Source of the DNA: an uncultured Methanobrevibacter sp.
Lineage (GTDB): Archaea; Methanobacteriota; Methanobacteria; Methanobacteriales; Methanobacteriaceae
NCBI RefSeq assembly: GCF_937898925.1
Contig: NZ_CALDKF010000106.1
Location: 1-32,005, forward strand
Reading direction: 5' to 3'
DNA length: 32,005 bases
In this document: positions 8,065-14,900 of the stretch, piece after piece
Numbering within the stretch: position 1 is the first letter of the stretch
How the letters are laid out: each line of letters starts with the position of its first letter
Translations under genes and position numbers: made by a program
Notes under the pieces: generated by a model
What the model was told of the DNA's origin: nothing
Database searches by the model: none
The model's input: only the letters and a program-made list of their open reading frames with translations

Positions 8065-8517
8065 ATGATGAGAATAAGTATGTCTTTGCCAAAAAAGCTT
8101 TTGGCTGAATTTGATGAAGTTTTAAAAGACAGAGGTTACCAATCACGTTCAAAAGGTATTCGTGATGCTTTAAGCGATTACATTTTAAGATATCAATGGA
8201 TGAATGAAATGGAGGGTCAAAGGGTAGGTGTAATCACCATTATCTACGATCATCATTTCACAGGTGTTATGGAAAGCCTTGCAAACATCCAGCATGATTT
8301 CAGAAAGGAAATCAATGCGAGCATGCACATCCACATGACCCACAAATACTGTATGGAAGTCATAGTTGTAAATGGGGATGTTACACAAATCAGAGACCTT
8401 ACCGAAAGAATGATGAGACTTAAAGGTGTAGAGCATGTAAAACTTACATCTACAGCTAACGGTGAGTCCTTAGACCATGAACACAGCCATGACATTGATC
8501 ATGACCACGTTCACTAA
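8065..8517 (+). CDS. nikR: Nickel-responsive transcriptional regulator NikR
   Basis: This 150-residue protein is a ribbon-helix-helix repressor with a nickel-sensing ACT-like domain. The N-terminus MRISMSLPKKLLAEFDEVLK and SRSKGIRDAL form the RHH DNA-binding unit. The four nickel ligands known from E. coli NikR are all present: His77, His88, His90 and Cys96 counted from the first ATG. If the second ATG (8068) is used, they are 76, 87, 89 and 95, identical to E. coli numbering. An AGGTG lies 7 nt before the first ATG. The C-terminal tail (about residues 137-150, DHEHSHDIDHDHVH) is a His/Asp-rich extension absent from E. coli NikR and may add metal binding. NikR would repress nickel uptake genes when nickel is plentiful. 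A hydrogenase peptidase gene lies 1.2 kb downstream. A hairpin follows the stop. Confidence 0.95.
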   Translation: MMRISMSLPKKLLAEFDEVLKDRGYQSRSKGIRDALSDYILRYQWMNEMEGQRVGVITIIYDHHFTGVMESLANIQHDFRKEINASMHIHMTHKYCMEVIVVNGDVTQIRDLTERMMRLKGVEHVKLTSTANGESLDHEHSHDIDHDHVH

Positions 8518-8550
8518 TCATTAACTTTTTCTTAAATTTTTTTAATTGAA

Positions 8551-8570
8551 GTTCATTAATGCTAATGAAT
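8551..8570 (+). terminator. Hairpin after nikR
   Basis: TTCATTA (8552-8558) and TAATGAA (8563-8569) form a perfect 7-bp stem with a 4-nt loop, extended by a G-T pair at the base. AT-rich sequence with short T-runs follows. It sits 35 nt after the nikR stop and could terminate transcription or mark the mRNA 3' end. Confidence 0.45.
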
Positions 8571-8648
8571 CTTTAATTAAATTTTTAATATTATATATTT
8601 ATTAGTCAACTTTATCTTTTTTTAATCTTTATTGATTTGAGTGTTATT

Positions 8649-9575
8649 ATGAAATTCAAAGTAAATTCCTATCATTTTAAGCTTTTAAGAGACTATGAAA
8701 GGCTTAGCGCTTTCAAGGAGGCTATTGATGATTATGCAATAAGGAATGGCATGGATTCCAATGGTTCAAATAGTAAGGTAGCTTTTGACTTGGGATGCGG
8801 CTCTGGAGTTTTAAGCTATTTTGCAAGTGAATATATGGATAGGATTATAGCTATTGAATTAAATAATTCAACCTATCAATTAGCTAAAGAGAACCTTAAA
8901 GAATTCGATAACATTCAAGTATTCAATGATGATATATTAAGCTTTGATTTCAGTAAATTAAATGAAAAGGCAGACCTGATTATCTGTGAGATGTTGGATA
9001 CCGCATTGATAGATGAGGAGGAAGTTCCTGTATTGAATCGTGCAAGGAAATTCCTAAAGGATGATGGTGAAATCATACCGAAAGGAATGATCAATTCAGC
9101 TGAACCTATTTTTATGAACAATCACTTCATTCAGTATGAAGATGATGAATACAGTCCAATTTATGTTTCTTTAGGTGTATCTGTTGTTTACAGTGAATTT
9201 GACTTCCTGGATGATATTGGTTGTGACTTCTCTGCAGAAATGGAATTGAAGATATTTAATAGGGATGATTTGGATAAAATTGGTTTTGAAGAGAACTTAA
9301 GCGAAGAGAAGTATGATAAATTCAATCTTAAAGAAAATTTTAATATTGAAGAAGATAAATTAAAGATTAATGGTATTAAACTAACAAGCTTTACCAAATT
9401 GAATGAAAACATTATCTGTGGACCTACTCCAATGCTAAATCCTGAAATGTTGATTCCAATTGAAGAGGCTGAAGTGAGATGCGGTGATTCAGTAAGGATA
9501 AGATTGGAATATGTGATGGGCGGTGGAGTTGAAACCATCAAGACTGAAATTTTAGAAATTGTTCATGATGATTAG
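8649..9575 (+). CDS. SAM-dependent methyltransferase, PRMT-like
   Basis: This 308-residue class I methyltransferase has motif I AFDLGCGSGVLSYFAS at residues 45-60 and acidic post-I Glu70 in IIAIELN for the SAM ribose. DDIL (near 94) and the post-II IICEMLDTALIDEEEVP (near 111-127) follow. The arrangement of CEMLDT with acidic residues and a beta-rich C-terminal half recalls protein arginine methyltransferases, but the exact PRMT double-E loop is not clear. The substrate is therefore left open (protein or small molecule). The ATG at 8649 is preferred; a TTG four codons upstream is in frame but lies in the ribosome-binding region. It stands between nikR and the hydrogenase peptidase, each with its own leader, and no regulatory link is visible. 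Confidence 0.8.
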   Translation: MKFKVNSYHFKLLRDYERLSAFKEAIDDYAIRNGMDSNGSNSKVAFDLGCGSGVLSYFASEYMDRIIAIELNNSTYQLAKENLKEFDNIQVFNDDILSFDFSKLNEKADLIICEMLDTALIDEEEVPVLNRARKFLKDDGEIIPKGMINSAEPIFMNNHFIQYEDDEYSPIYVSLGVSVVYSEFDFLDDIGCDFSAEMELKIFNRDDLDKIGFEENLSEEKYDKFNLKENFNIEEDKLKINGIKLTSFTKLNENIICGPTPMLNPEMLIPIEEAEVRCGDSVRIRLEYVMGGGVETIKTEILEIVHDD

Positions 9576-9612
9576 GTGAACATTCAATATTTTTTGATTA
9601 ATCTGTATGATG

Positions 9613-9650
9613 TTCAACAGATAGGAATTATGTTGAATGTATACTTTTTT
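9613..9650 (+). terminator. Hairpin plus T-run after the methyltransferase gene
   Basis: TTCAACA (9613-9619) pairs with TGTTGAA (9631-9637) across an 11-nt loop. A T-run follows at 9645-9650. An outer pair ACATTCAA (9580-9587) and TTGAATGT (9633-9640) could form an alternative fold. This resembles an intrinsic terminator, but an attenuator for the hydrogenase peptidase gene starting at 9709 cannot be excluded. Confidence 0.4.
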
Positions 9651-9708
9651 AGTTGCATTTCAAGTGTAAAAATTTTCAAGTTTTTCAAGTGTATTCTTTA
9701 GTGATAAA

Positions 9709-10404
9709 ATGTTAAATAATTTTGATAAAATAAGTTCAAATATTGATTCATTTTTAGAAAACTGCGATAGTCTTCTTATTTTAGGTATAGGAAATGATAT
9801 TCGTGGAGATGATGGTTTAGGACCATATATAATTAATCAATTATCTATTTTAAAAGATTATATCCTGAATAATTCAAATTTAAATGATATAAATCGAGAA
9901 ATCAATAATAATGAACTTGAAAATAAAGATAATGAATTTGAGTTTTTTGATAATGTAAATGACATTAACACTGGAAATACACCTCTAGATAAGGCACTTG
10001 ATTCGTACAAAAACGAATTAAATGTTGATGTAAATGAGTCATTGATTGCAAGGTTGGATAAAACATTTTTAATCAATGGGGGATCTGTTCCAGAAAACTT
10101 TACCGGACTTATAAAGAAACTCGACCCTTCACATATCATACTGATTGATGCAAGTTTGATGAAAAAAGAAGCTGGTGAGATAAACATAGTGAATAAAGAC
10201 AATATAGTTGATATCAGCATTTCAACACACTCAATGTCATTAGCATATCTGATTAAATATTTGCAGTTGGAAAAGGAGTATAAGATTCTTTTCATTGGAA
10301 TTGAACCGGAAATAATGGACTTGTCATTTGAATTGTCTGATAATGTTAAAGAGTCATCAGACAGGCTTATAAAATTGCTGTTCGATAAGATTTTAGCATA
10401 TTAA
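9709..10404 (+). CDS. hycI: Hydrogenase maturation peptidase, HycI type, with Asn-rich insertion
   Basis: Family members cut the C-terminal tail off the [NiFe]-hydrogenase large subunit after nickel insertion. The motif LGIGNDIRGDDGLGP (residues 25-39), GGSVPENFTG (124-133), LIDAS with Asp147 and STHSMS with His174 match HycI. The acidic residue of GDDG, Asp147 and His174 correspond to the nickel-sensing residues of the family. At 231 residues it is about 70 longer than E. coli HycI. The excess lies at about residues 52-117, between the GDDG helix and the GGSVPEN strand, as an Asn/Asp/Glu-rich low-complexity stretch. The reading frame is intact and all key residues are kept, so it is probably functional. 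A GTGAT lies 3 nt before the ATG. NikR upstream and this gene suggest a shared nickel theme but not one operon. Confidence 0.88.
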   Translation: MLNNFDKISSNIDSFLENCDSLLILGIGNDIRGDDGLGPYIINQLSILKDYILNNSNLNDINREINNNELENKDNEFEFFDNVNDINTGNTPLDKALDSYKNELNVDVNESLIARLDKTFLINGGSVPENFTGLIKKLDPSHIILIDASLMKKEAGEINIVNKDNIVDISISTHSMSLAYLIKYLQLEKEYKILFIGIEPEIMDLSFELSDNVKESSDRLIKLLFDKILAY

Positions 10405-10538
10405 ATGCTTAAAAACTTTTTTTATATTTTTATTTTACTTAATTCACTGAAAATAAGGTATTTCTTTTCTTTTTTTAGTAAATTATATTTAATACGATTT
10501 TAAATATATTAATAGATTAAGAATTCTAATGTGATTTT

Positions 10539-11678
10539 ATGAAAGTTTTGTTTATTGGATCAAGATTATACGATGATGTAGCTTATCATGTTGATAAATT
10601 GGGAGTGGAAAGCATAATTACCGAATCAAACGAGGAAGCTCCTAATTTGGATTTGCCTACCAAATACTATATCGTTCCAAGAGGAATGGATAAGCCAATG
10701 GAAATAGCTATTGAAGAGGAAGTTGATGCTATCGTTCCCCTTTTAGGAATAGACCCTCCATTGATGAGTGTAGCTGTCATGAAGGAGGAAATAGAGAAGG
10801 AGCATAACATTCCAGTAATCTCTTCCAACGTAAATGCCGTATCAATTGCATCCGATAAGATAAAAACCAAGGAATTCTTTAAATCAATCAATCTTAACGT
10901 TCCTCCTGCAAATGTCTTGAATAGAAATGACTTTGACACTGAAGAGGAATTTATAGAAAGGTTAGGTTTCGATTTCCCTATTGTCCTAAAACAGGGAGAA
11001 GGACAAGGCGGTAAGGACATTTGCATAACAAATGAATTTAAGGATGTTTTGGATTACTTTGAGAATTTTGAGCAAGCATTGATTGAAAAGTTCATCGAAG
11101 GATCTGAAGTTTCCATTGAAGTTATAGGATGGAATGGGGAATACTTGCCGTTGGTACCGGTTTACAAGGGAGAAACCAATTTGGAAGGAATTCATCCAAT
11201 CAAAAGACTCAGATATGGTCCTTGCAACTTTGAAAATATGGATAATGAAGAGTTTAGAAAAATAGCAAAGCACATTGCAACAAACCTTAAATCTGAGGGA
11301 ACAATTGATATGGACTTGATTTATTCAAAAGAGGAAAACAAGGTTTATGCAATTGAGATAAACACTCGTCCAAGCGGTACAAGATACCTTTCATTTGCTT
11401 GCACAGACTTGAATCCATTGAACTTGCTTGTAGACATTGCAATTGGCAAATTCGATGTAAAAGAGCTTGAAAAGGAAATGAAGAGTTATTATACCTTAGA
11501 GATTCCGATTGGTGATTATGAAGGACCAGCTCCTCAGGAACCTGTAAAGGAATACATCAATGGCAATTTCATTGTTCATGGCCCTAAAGGATACCAAAGG
11601 GTAACAATCAGGGGAAACACTCGTGAAGAAACCTTTGAAATAGCTAAGGAATTAACTGGAAATGATTACAGTTTTTAG
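10539..11678 (+). CDS. CarB-like ATP-grasp protein, pseudomurein-associated
   Basis: This 379-residue protein has an N-terminal nucleotide-binding-like domain (MKVLFIGSRLYDDVAYHVDKLG) and an ATP-grasp domain. The glycine loop is VLKQGEGQGGKDI (about 148-160), EKFIEGSEVSIEV follows (about 184-196), and the Mg-binding motif is YAIEINTRPSG (about 270-280). It resembles one ATP-grasp half of the large subunit of carbamoyl-phosphate synthase but is far too short to be CarB. ATP-grasp enzymes join a carboxylate to an amine or thiol through an acyl phosphate. Comparative work has described CarB-like ATP-grasp genes grouped with MraY-like and Mur ligase-like genes only in pseudomurein-making archaea. 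Here the same three genes lie in that order on one strand, so a role in building the wall peptide or sugar precursor is likely. The exact reaction is unknown. Confidence 0.8.
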   Translation: MKVLFIGSRLYDDVAYHVDKLGVESIITESNEEAPNLDLPTKYYIVPRGMDKPMEIAIEEEVDAIVPLLGIDPPLMSVAVMKEEIEKEHNIPVISSNVNAVSIASDKIKTKEFFKSINLNVPPANVLNRNDFDTEEEFIERLGFDFPIVLKQGEGQGGKDICITNEFKDVLDYFENFEQALIEKFIEGSEVSIEVIGWNGEYLPLVPVYKGETNLEGIHPIKRLRYGPCNFENMDNEEFRKIAKHIATNLKSEGTIDMDLIYSKEENKVYAIEINTRPSGTRYLSFACTDLNPLNLLVDIAIGKFDVKELEKEMKSYYTLEIPIGDYEGPAPQEPVKEYINGNFIVHGPKGYQRVTIRGNTREETFEIAKELTGNDYSF

Positions 11679-11992
11679 ATAAAACCATTCATTTTTCAAT
11701 ATTGTTCTTTTTTTAATTATTTTTTCATCTTTTTTTTAATTTTTTTCAATCTTCTCTTTTTTCAATAATCTATCTAATTCACAAATTCTCTTTTAAAATC
11801 TTCTTTTCATTCAAATACATTTTTTATGAGGTTCTTTTGATATTATCACTATGTAATGATAATATCATTGTAATATCATTTTCTTATATGTAAATAAAAA
11901 TATAAATATTAGGTTAACTATAAAATATTATATTTAATATGAATTTTTTAATATTTTTTAAGAATTTAGTGTGATAAATTAGTGTGATGAAA
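11679..11992 (+). promoter_or_regulatory. Intergenic region with operator-like inverted and direct repeats upstream of the MraY-like gene
   Basis: This gap of about 314 bp holds no gene. A perfect 10-bp inverted repeat, TGATATTATC (11838-11847) and GATAATATCA (11858-11867), is separated by 10 nt. Inside and after it, AATGAT-AAT-ATCATT (11855-11869) is a second palindrome, and AATATCATT is directly repeated (11861-11869 and 11872-11880). A TATA-like AAAATATAAATA follows at about 11897-11908. The repeats thus sit just upstream of the promoter of the MraY-like and Mur ligase genes. T-runs in the first half (11700-11760) probably end the ATP-grasp transcript. Confidence 0.5.
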
Positions 11993-13066
11993 ATGGATTT
12001 GACAAAAGTAATTATAATGTTTTTAATAACCTTCTTTGCGACAGTGATATTCACTTGGTTTGTAAGGAAAACATTAAGGGATGCAGACTTATCTGACAAT
12101 CCTATAGTAAGTGAACATAGACATAAGGCAGGAACCCCTACAATGGGAGGAATAGCTTTCTTATTTGCTATTTTGCTTATTCTTTCATTATATTATAAAA
12201 ACACAGATATTTTGATCATTTCATTTATCATGCTTACTGGTGGAGTAATGGGATTGCTTGATGACCTATTAGGTCTTAGAGTAAAGGAATATCAAAAGGT
12301 AGTTAAGAACATTAGCGATTCTATTGTTCCTATAGGCCTCCTTGATTTAGGAGTTGGTGAAGAGGCAAGAATCACCACTGACAAGGCTAAAGAGCAAGTG
12401 GGCGCATTGGTTGATGAAGGCAAGCTTGAGATTGTAGCTGAAATTCCAATCAAATACGAGCCAAGTGAAGGAGTAAAAATCATTGTACAGCTATTGCCTG
12501 GTTTATTCTTGGCATTTACAGGTGCTGTAGCAACTTGCGGCGGATTCAACTTAGGCCTTTTGGCATATCCTGTTTTGATCATAGGTGTATTAGGTGCAAT
12601 CAATGCAGTGAACCTCATTGATGGTATGGACGGTTTAGCTGCTGGAATAATAGCTATTGCATCATTTGCATGCTGTGTTTACGGATACCTGTTTGGAAAT
12701 CCAACAGCACTTTATCCATTTGGTCTCTTGACTGCAATCTGTCTTGGATTCTTGGTATTCAATAAGTATCCTGCTTCAATATTCATGGGTGATACAGGAT
12801 CTTTTATCTTAGGTACCGGTTATGCAGCAGCAGTGTTCCTAACTGACATGCCTTACTTTGGAGTGCTTGCATTAGCTGTTCCAATCGTATCAACTATCAT
12901 AAGCCTAATGCACAGAGCTCATATAATTACCTTGCCTGTAGAGCCTTTGCATCATACCTTGAATTACAAGGGAATCTCTGAAATCAAGATTGTTTTAAGC
13001 TATTGGCTACTTACTGTAGCAGTATGTGCAATTGGAATTTTAGGAAAACTTTATCTCTTTTCATAA
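11993..13066 (+). CDS. MraY-like glycosyl-1-phosphate transferase, pseudomurein type
   Basis: This 357-residue polytopic membrane protein belongs to the MraY/WecA (GT4) family, which moves a sugar-1-phosphate from a nucleotide carrier to a polyprenyl phosphate. MraY-specific AGTPTMGGI is at residues 46-54. The catalytic Asp motifs are LLDDLLG, NLIDGMDG (Asn207, Asp210, Asp213) and FMGDTGS (Asp267), and the His motif is PLHHTLNYKG (His320, His321). About ten membrane helices can be traced. Unlike bacterial MraY, a soluble stretch of about 55 residues (about 105-160) sits in the loop after DDLLGLRVKEYQK. With its neighbours it most likely makes the lipid-linked pseudomurein precursor. I chose the ATG at 11993 because GTGAT lies 4 nt upstream; ATG 11987 and GTG 11984 are alternatives. 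The gap to the Mur ligase gene is 95 nt. Confidence 0.88.
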   Translation: MDLTKVIIMFLITFFATVIFTWFVRKTLRDADLSDNPIVSEHRHKAGTPTMGGIAFLFAILLILSLYYKNTDILIISFIMLTGGVMGLLDDLLGLRVKEYQKVVKNISDSIVPIGLLDLGVGEEARITTDKAKEQVGALVDEGKLEIVAEIPIKYEPSEGVKIIVQLLPGLFLAFTGAVATCGGFNLGLLAYPVLIIGVLGAINAVNLIDGMDGLAAGIIAIASFACCVYGYLFGNPTALYPFGLLTAICLGFLVFNKYPASIFMGDTGSFILGTGYAAAVFLTDMPYFGVLALAVPIVSTIISLMHRAHIITLPVEPLHHTLNYKGISEIKIVLSYWLLTVAVCAIGILGKLYLFS

Positions 13067-13161
13067 GATTTCAATTAAATAACTTAAATTTAAAATTTAT
13101 CAATAATTTACCAATTATTTTTATTCTATAATTCTTTTTATAAACACATCAAGGGATTGAA

Positions 13162-14808
13162 ATGTCAAAAACATATTTTTTAAATGAATTAGCAGATTCC
13201 GTATCTTCTTTAAACACTTTTTCTATCGACCAGCTTGCAGATTCCATTGGAGGCAAGATTTACGGTTCCAATAGCTATAAGGCTTCAAATGGATTCACTG
13301 GAATATTTGAAACATTGAATGAAGCTCAAGAGGGAGATATTGTAATAAGGCATTGGATTAACGGCAAAGGAGTTGAAATAGCAAATGAAAAGAATGTCGC
13401 TTGCCTAATCACATTGACTCCTAAGGAAGATGCTTTGGAAATGGCAGAAAAACTCCAGTTTCCAGTGATTGTAGTGGATAGAATTGAATTTGCAAATGCA
13501 TTTGCAATCAAATGGACAATTGACAATTTGGTTCCTGACTGTAAAAGAGTGGTGATAAGTGGAACAAACGGCAAATCCACAAGCTCCCATATGATTTATC
13601 ATATCCTATCCCATGCCGGATATAATGTATTCACAAACACTGACGCTAAATCAGAATTCAACACATTGATTGACCCAATGGTTGCAAAATTGATTTCAGA
13701 AGAGGTTTTGGCAAATCAGGGAGTTGACCCAAGACTATTCAATTTCATATGTGACATTCCAAACAAGGAAGTGTTCGATTATCTTGTAATTGAAGTTTCA
13801 GAAGTGCAAGGCTGGGGAACAGATTTGATGAAAAACCATGCATTGATCATGTCTTCAGCAATCAATCCTGATGTTGGAGTGGTGACCAATGTTGCAATGG
13901 ACCATATCGGCCTTGTTAACTCAATTGAAGATGTATTTGAAGAGACTTCTGGTGTAGTAAAAGCTACAAATAAAGGTGGAGTTGTCCTTAATTTTGATGA
14001 TGAGAATGTTTTGAACATGAAACAGTTCTTAAATGATGGCGTTGATGCTTACTTCACTTCAATGGAAAGAGATCTAATCGAAGATTATGATGCAGATAGT
14101 GATAAGAAAGTCTATTTTGATAGAGTTGAAAAGCAAATAAAGTATGATGGAAATCCAGTCTTAAGCTTTGAAGAGCTTCCATTCACTGGTGAGCATTTTA
14201 TCCGCAATATCCTTTCTGCAATTTCTGCATGCATTTCGTTGGAGATTCCAATTGAGGATATTGTTGATGGTGTTAAAACCTATAGGCCTTTAAGCAGAAG
14301 GTTTACAAGGCTTTACGATGAGCCTATAGTCATTGATGACTTTGCACATAATCCTGATGGAATAAAGAACACTGTTAGGGCAAGCTATGACTTGGCAGAG
14401 CAATTGGATAAGAATGACTTGTATGTAGCATGTGCAATCAGAGGTTCCCGTGGAGAGACATTGAATGGTCTCAATTCAGAGGCTTTAGCAGAAGTGATTA
14501 AGGAATTGCACCACAGAAATGATGATTTGATTGAAAAAGATCCAAGCGCTAAGAAAAGAAAGATTTACTTAACACTATCCTCAAGCGTTGATTTGGTTGA
14601 CCATTTGAATTTCGTGGAAGACTTTGAAAAGGACATCTTCTTTGCCAAATTGGATGAGAAGCATATCAAGTACAATCATTTTGAAAAGCTGTATGATGCT
14701 TTAGGATACATTATGGAAACTGCAGACAAAGATGATGTTGTATTATTGATTGGTGCGCAAGGAATGGATCCTGCATCAGAGGTATTGAAAGATATTTTAG
14801 GACATTAA
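13162..14808 (+). CDS. Mur ligase-like peptide ligase, pseudomurein biosynthesis
   Basis: This 548-residue protein of the Mur ligase superfamily forms peptide bonds by ATP-driven acyl-phosphate chemistry. It has an N-terminal substrate domain (residues 1 to about 125). A central ATPase domain follows with P-loop SGTNGKSTSSH (Gly134-Thr140 core), the Glu/His region EVSEVQGWG and NVAMDHIGLV. The C-terminal domain has DDFAHNPDG (Asp392-Pro398), equivalent to the DYAHNP motif. It is longer than bacterial MurE (about 490), with extra sequence around LHHRNDDLIEKDPSAKKRK. Pseudomurein archaea carry several Mur homologues that add amino acids to the wall precursor; which residue this one adds cannot be read. 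It is downstream of the MraY-like gene in the same direction and probably shares its promoter. The ATG has AGGGAT upstream. Confidence 0.88.
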   Translation: MSKTYFLNELADSVSSLNTFSIDQLADSIGGKIYGSNSYKASNGFTGIFETLNEAQEGDIVIRHWINGKGVEIANEKNVACLITLTPKEDALEMAEKLQFPVIVVDRIEFANAFAIKWTIDNLVPDCKRVVISGTNGKSTSSHMIYHILSHAGYNVFTNTDAKSEFNTLIDPMVAKLISEEVLANQGVDPRLFNFICDIPNKEVFDYLVIEVSEVQGWGTDLMKNHALIMSSAINPDVGVVTNVAMDHIGLVNSIEDVFEETSGVVKATNKGGVVLNFDDENVLNMKQFLNDGVDAYFTSMERDLIEDYDADSDKKVYFDRVEKQIKYDGNPVLSFEELPFTGEHFIRNILSAISACISLEIPIEDIVDGVKTYRPLSRRFTRLYDEPIVIDDFAHNPDGIKNTVRASYDLAEQLDKNDLYVACAIRGSRGETLNGLNSEALAEVIKELHHRNDDLIEKDPSAKKRKIYLTLSSSVDLVDHLNFVEDFEKDIFFAKLDEKHIKYNHFEKLYDALGYIMETADKDDVVLLIGAQGMDPASEVLKDILGH

Positions 14809-14824
14809 ATAGTGTAGAATTATA

Positions 14825-14863
14825 TTTTCTTTACAAATTTTCTTTACAAATTTTATTTACAAA
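14825..14863 (+). repeat. Three tandem 13-bp repeats
   Basis: TTTTCTTTACAAA occurs at 14825-14837 and 14838-14850, and TTTTATTTACAAA (one change) at 14851-14863. The array lies in the 92-bp gap after the Mur ligase stop and just before the HEPN/AP2-like gene. Its T-tracts may act as a triple terminator; an operator for the next gene is an alternative. Confidence 0.6.
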
Positions 14864-14900
14864 TCATTTAATTTATTATTTTTATTAACGAGTTGTTTAT

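Noticed and set aside
9858..10295. 145-codon minus-strand frame across the hycI gene
   Set aside because: It looks membrane-like only because it is antisense to AT-rich codons; hycI motifs on the plus strand explain the region.
14825..14863. CRISPR array
   Set aside because: The repeats are 13 bp, directly adjacent and without spacers. The other repeats in the window (1737, 2691, 25906) also lack the spacing of CRISPR.
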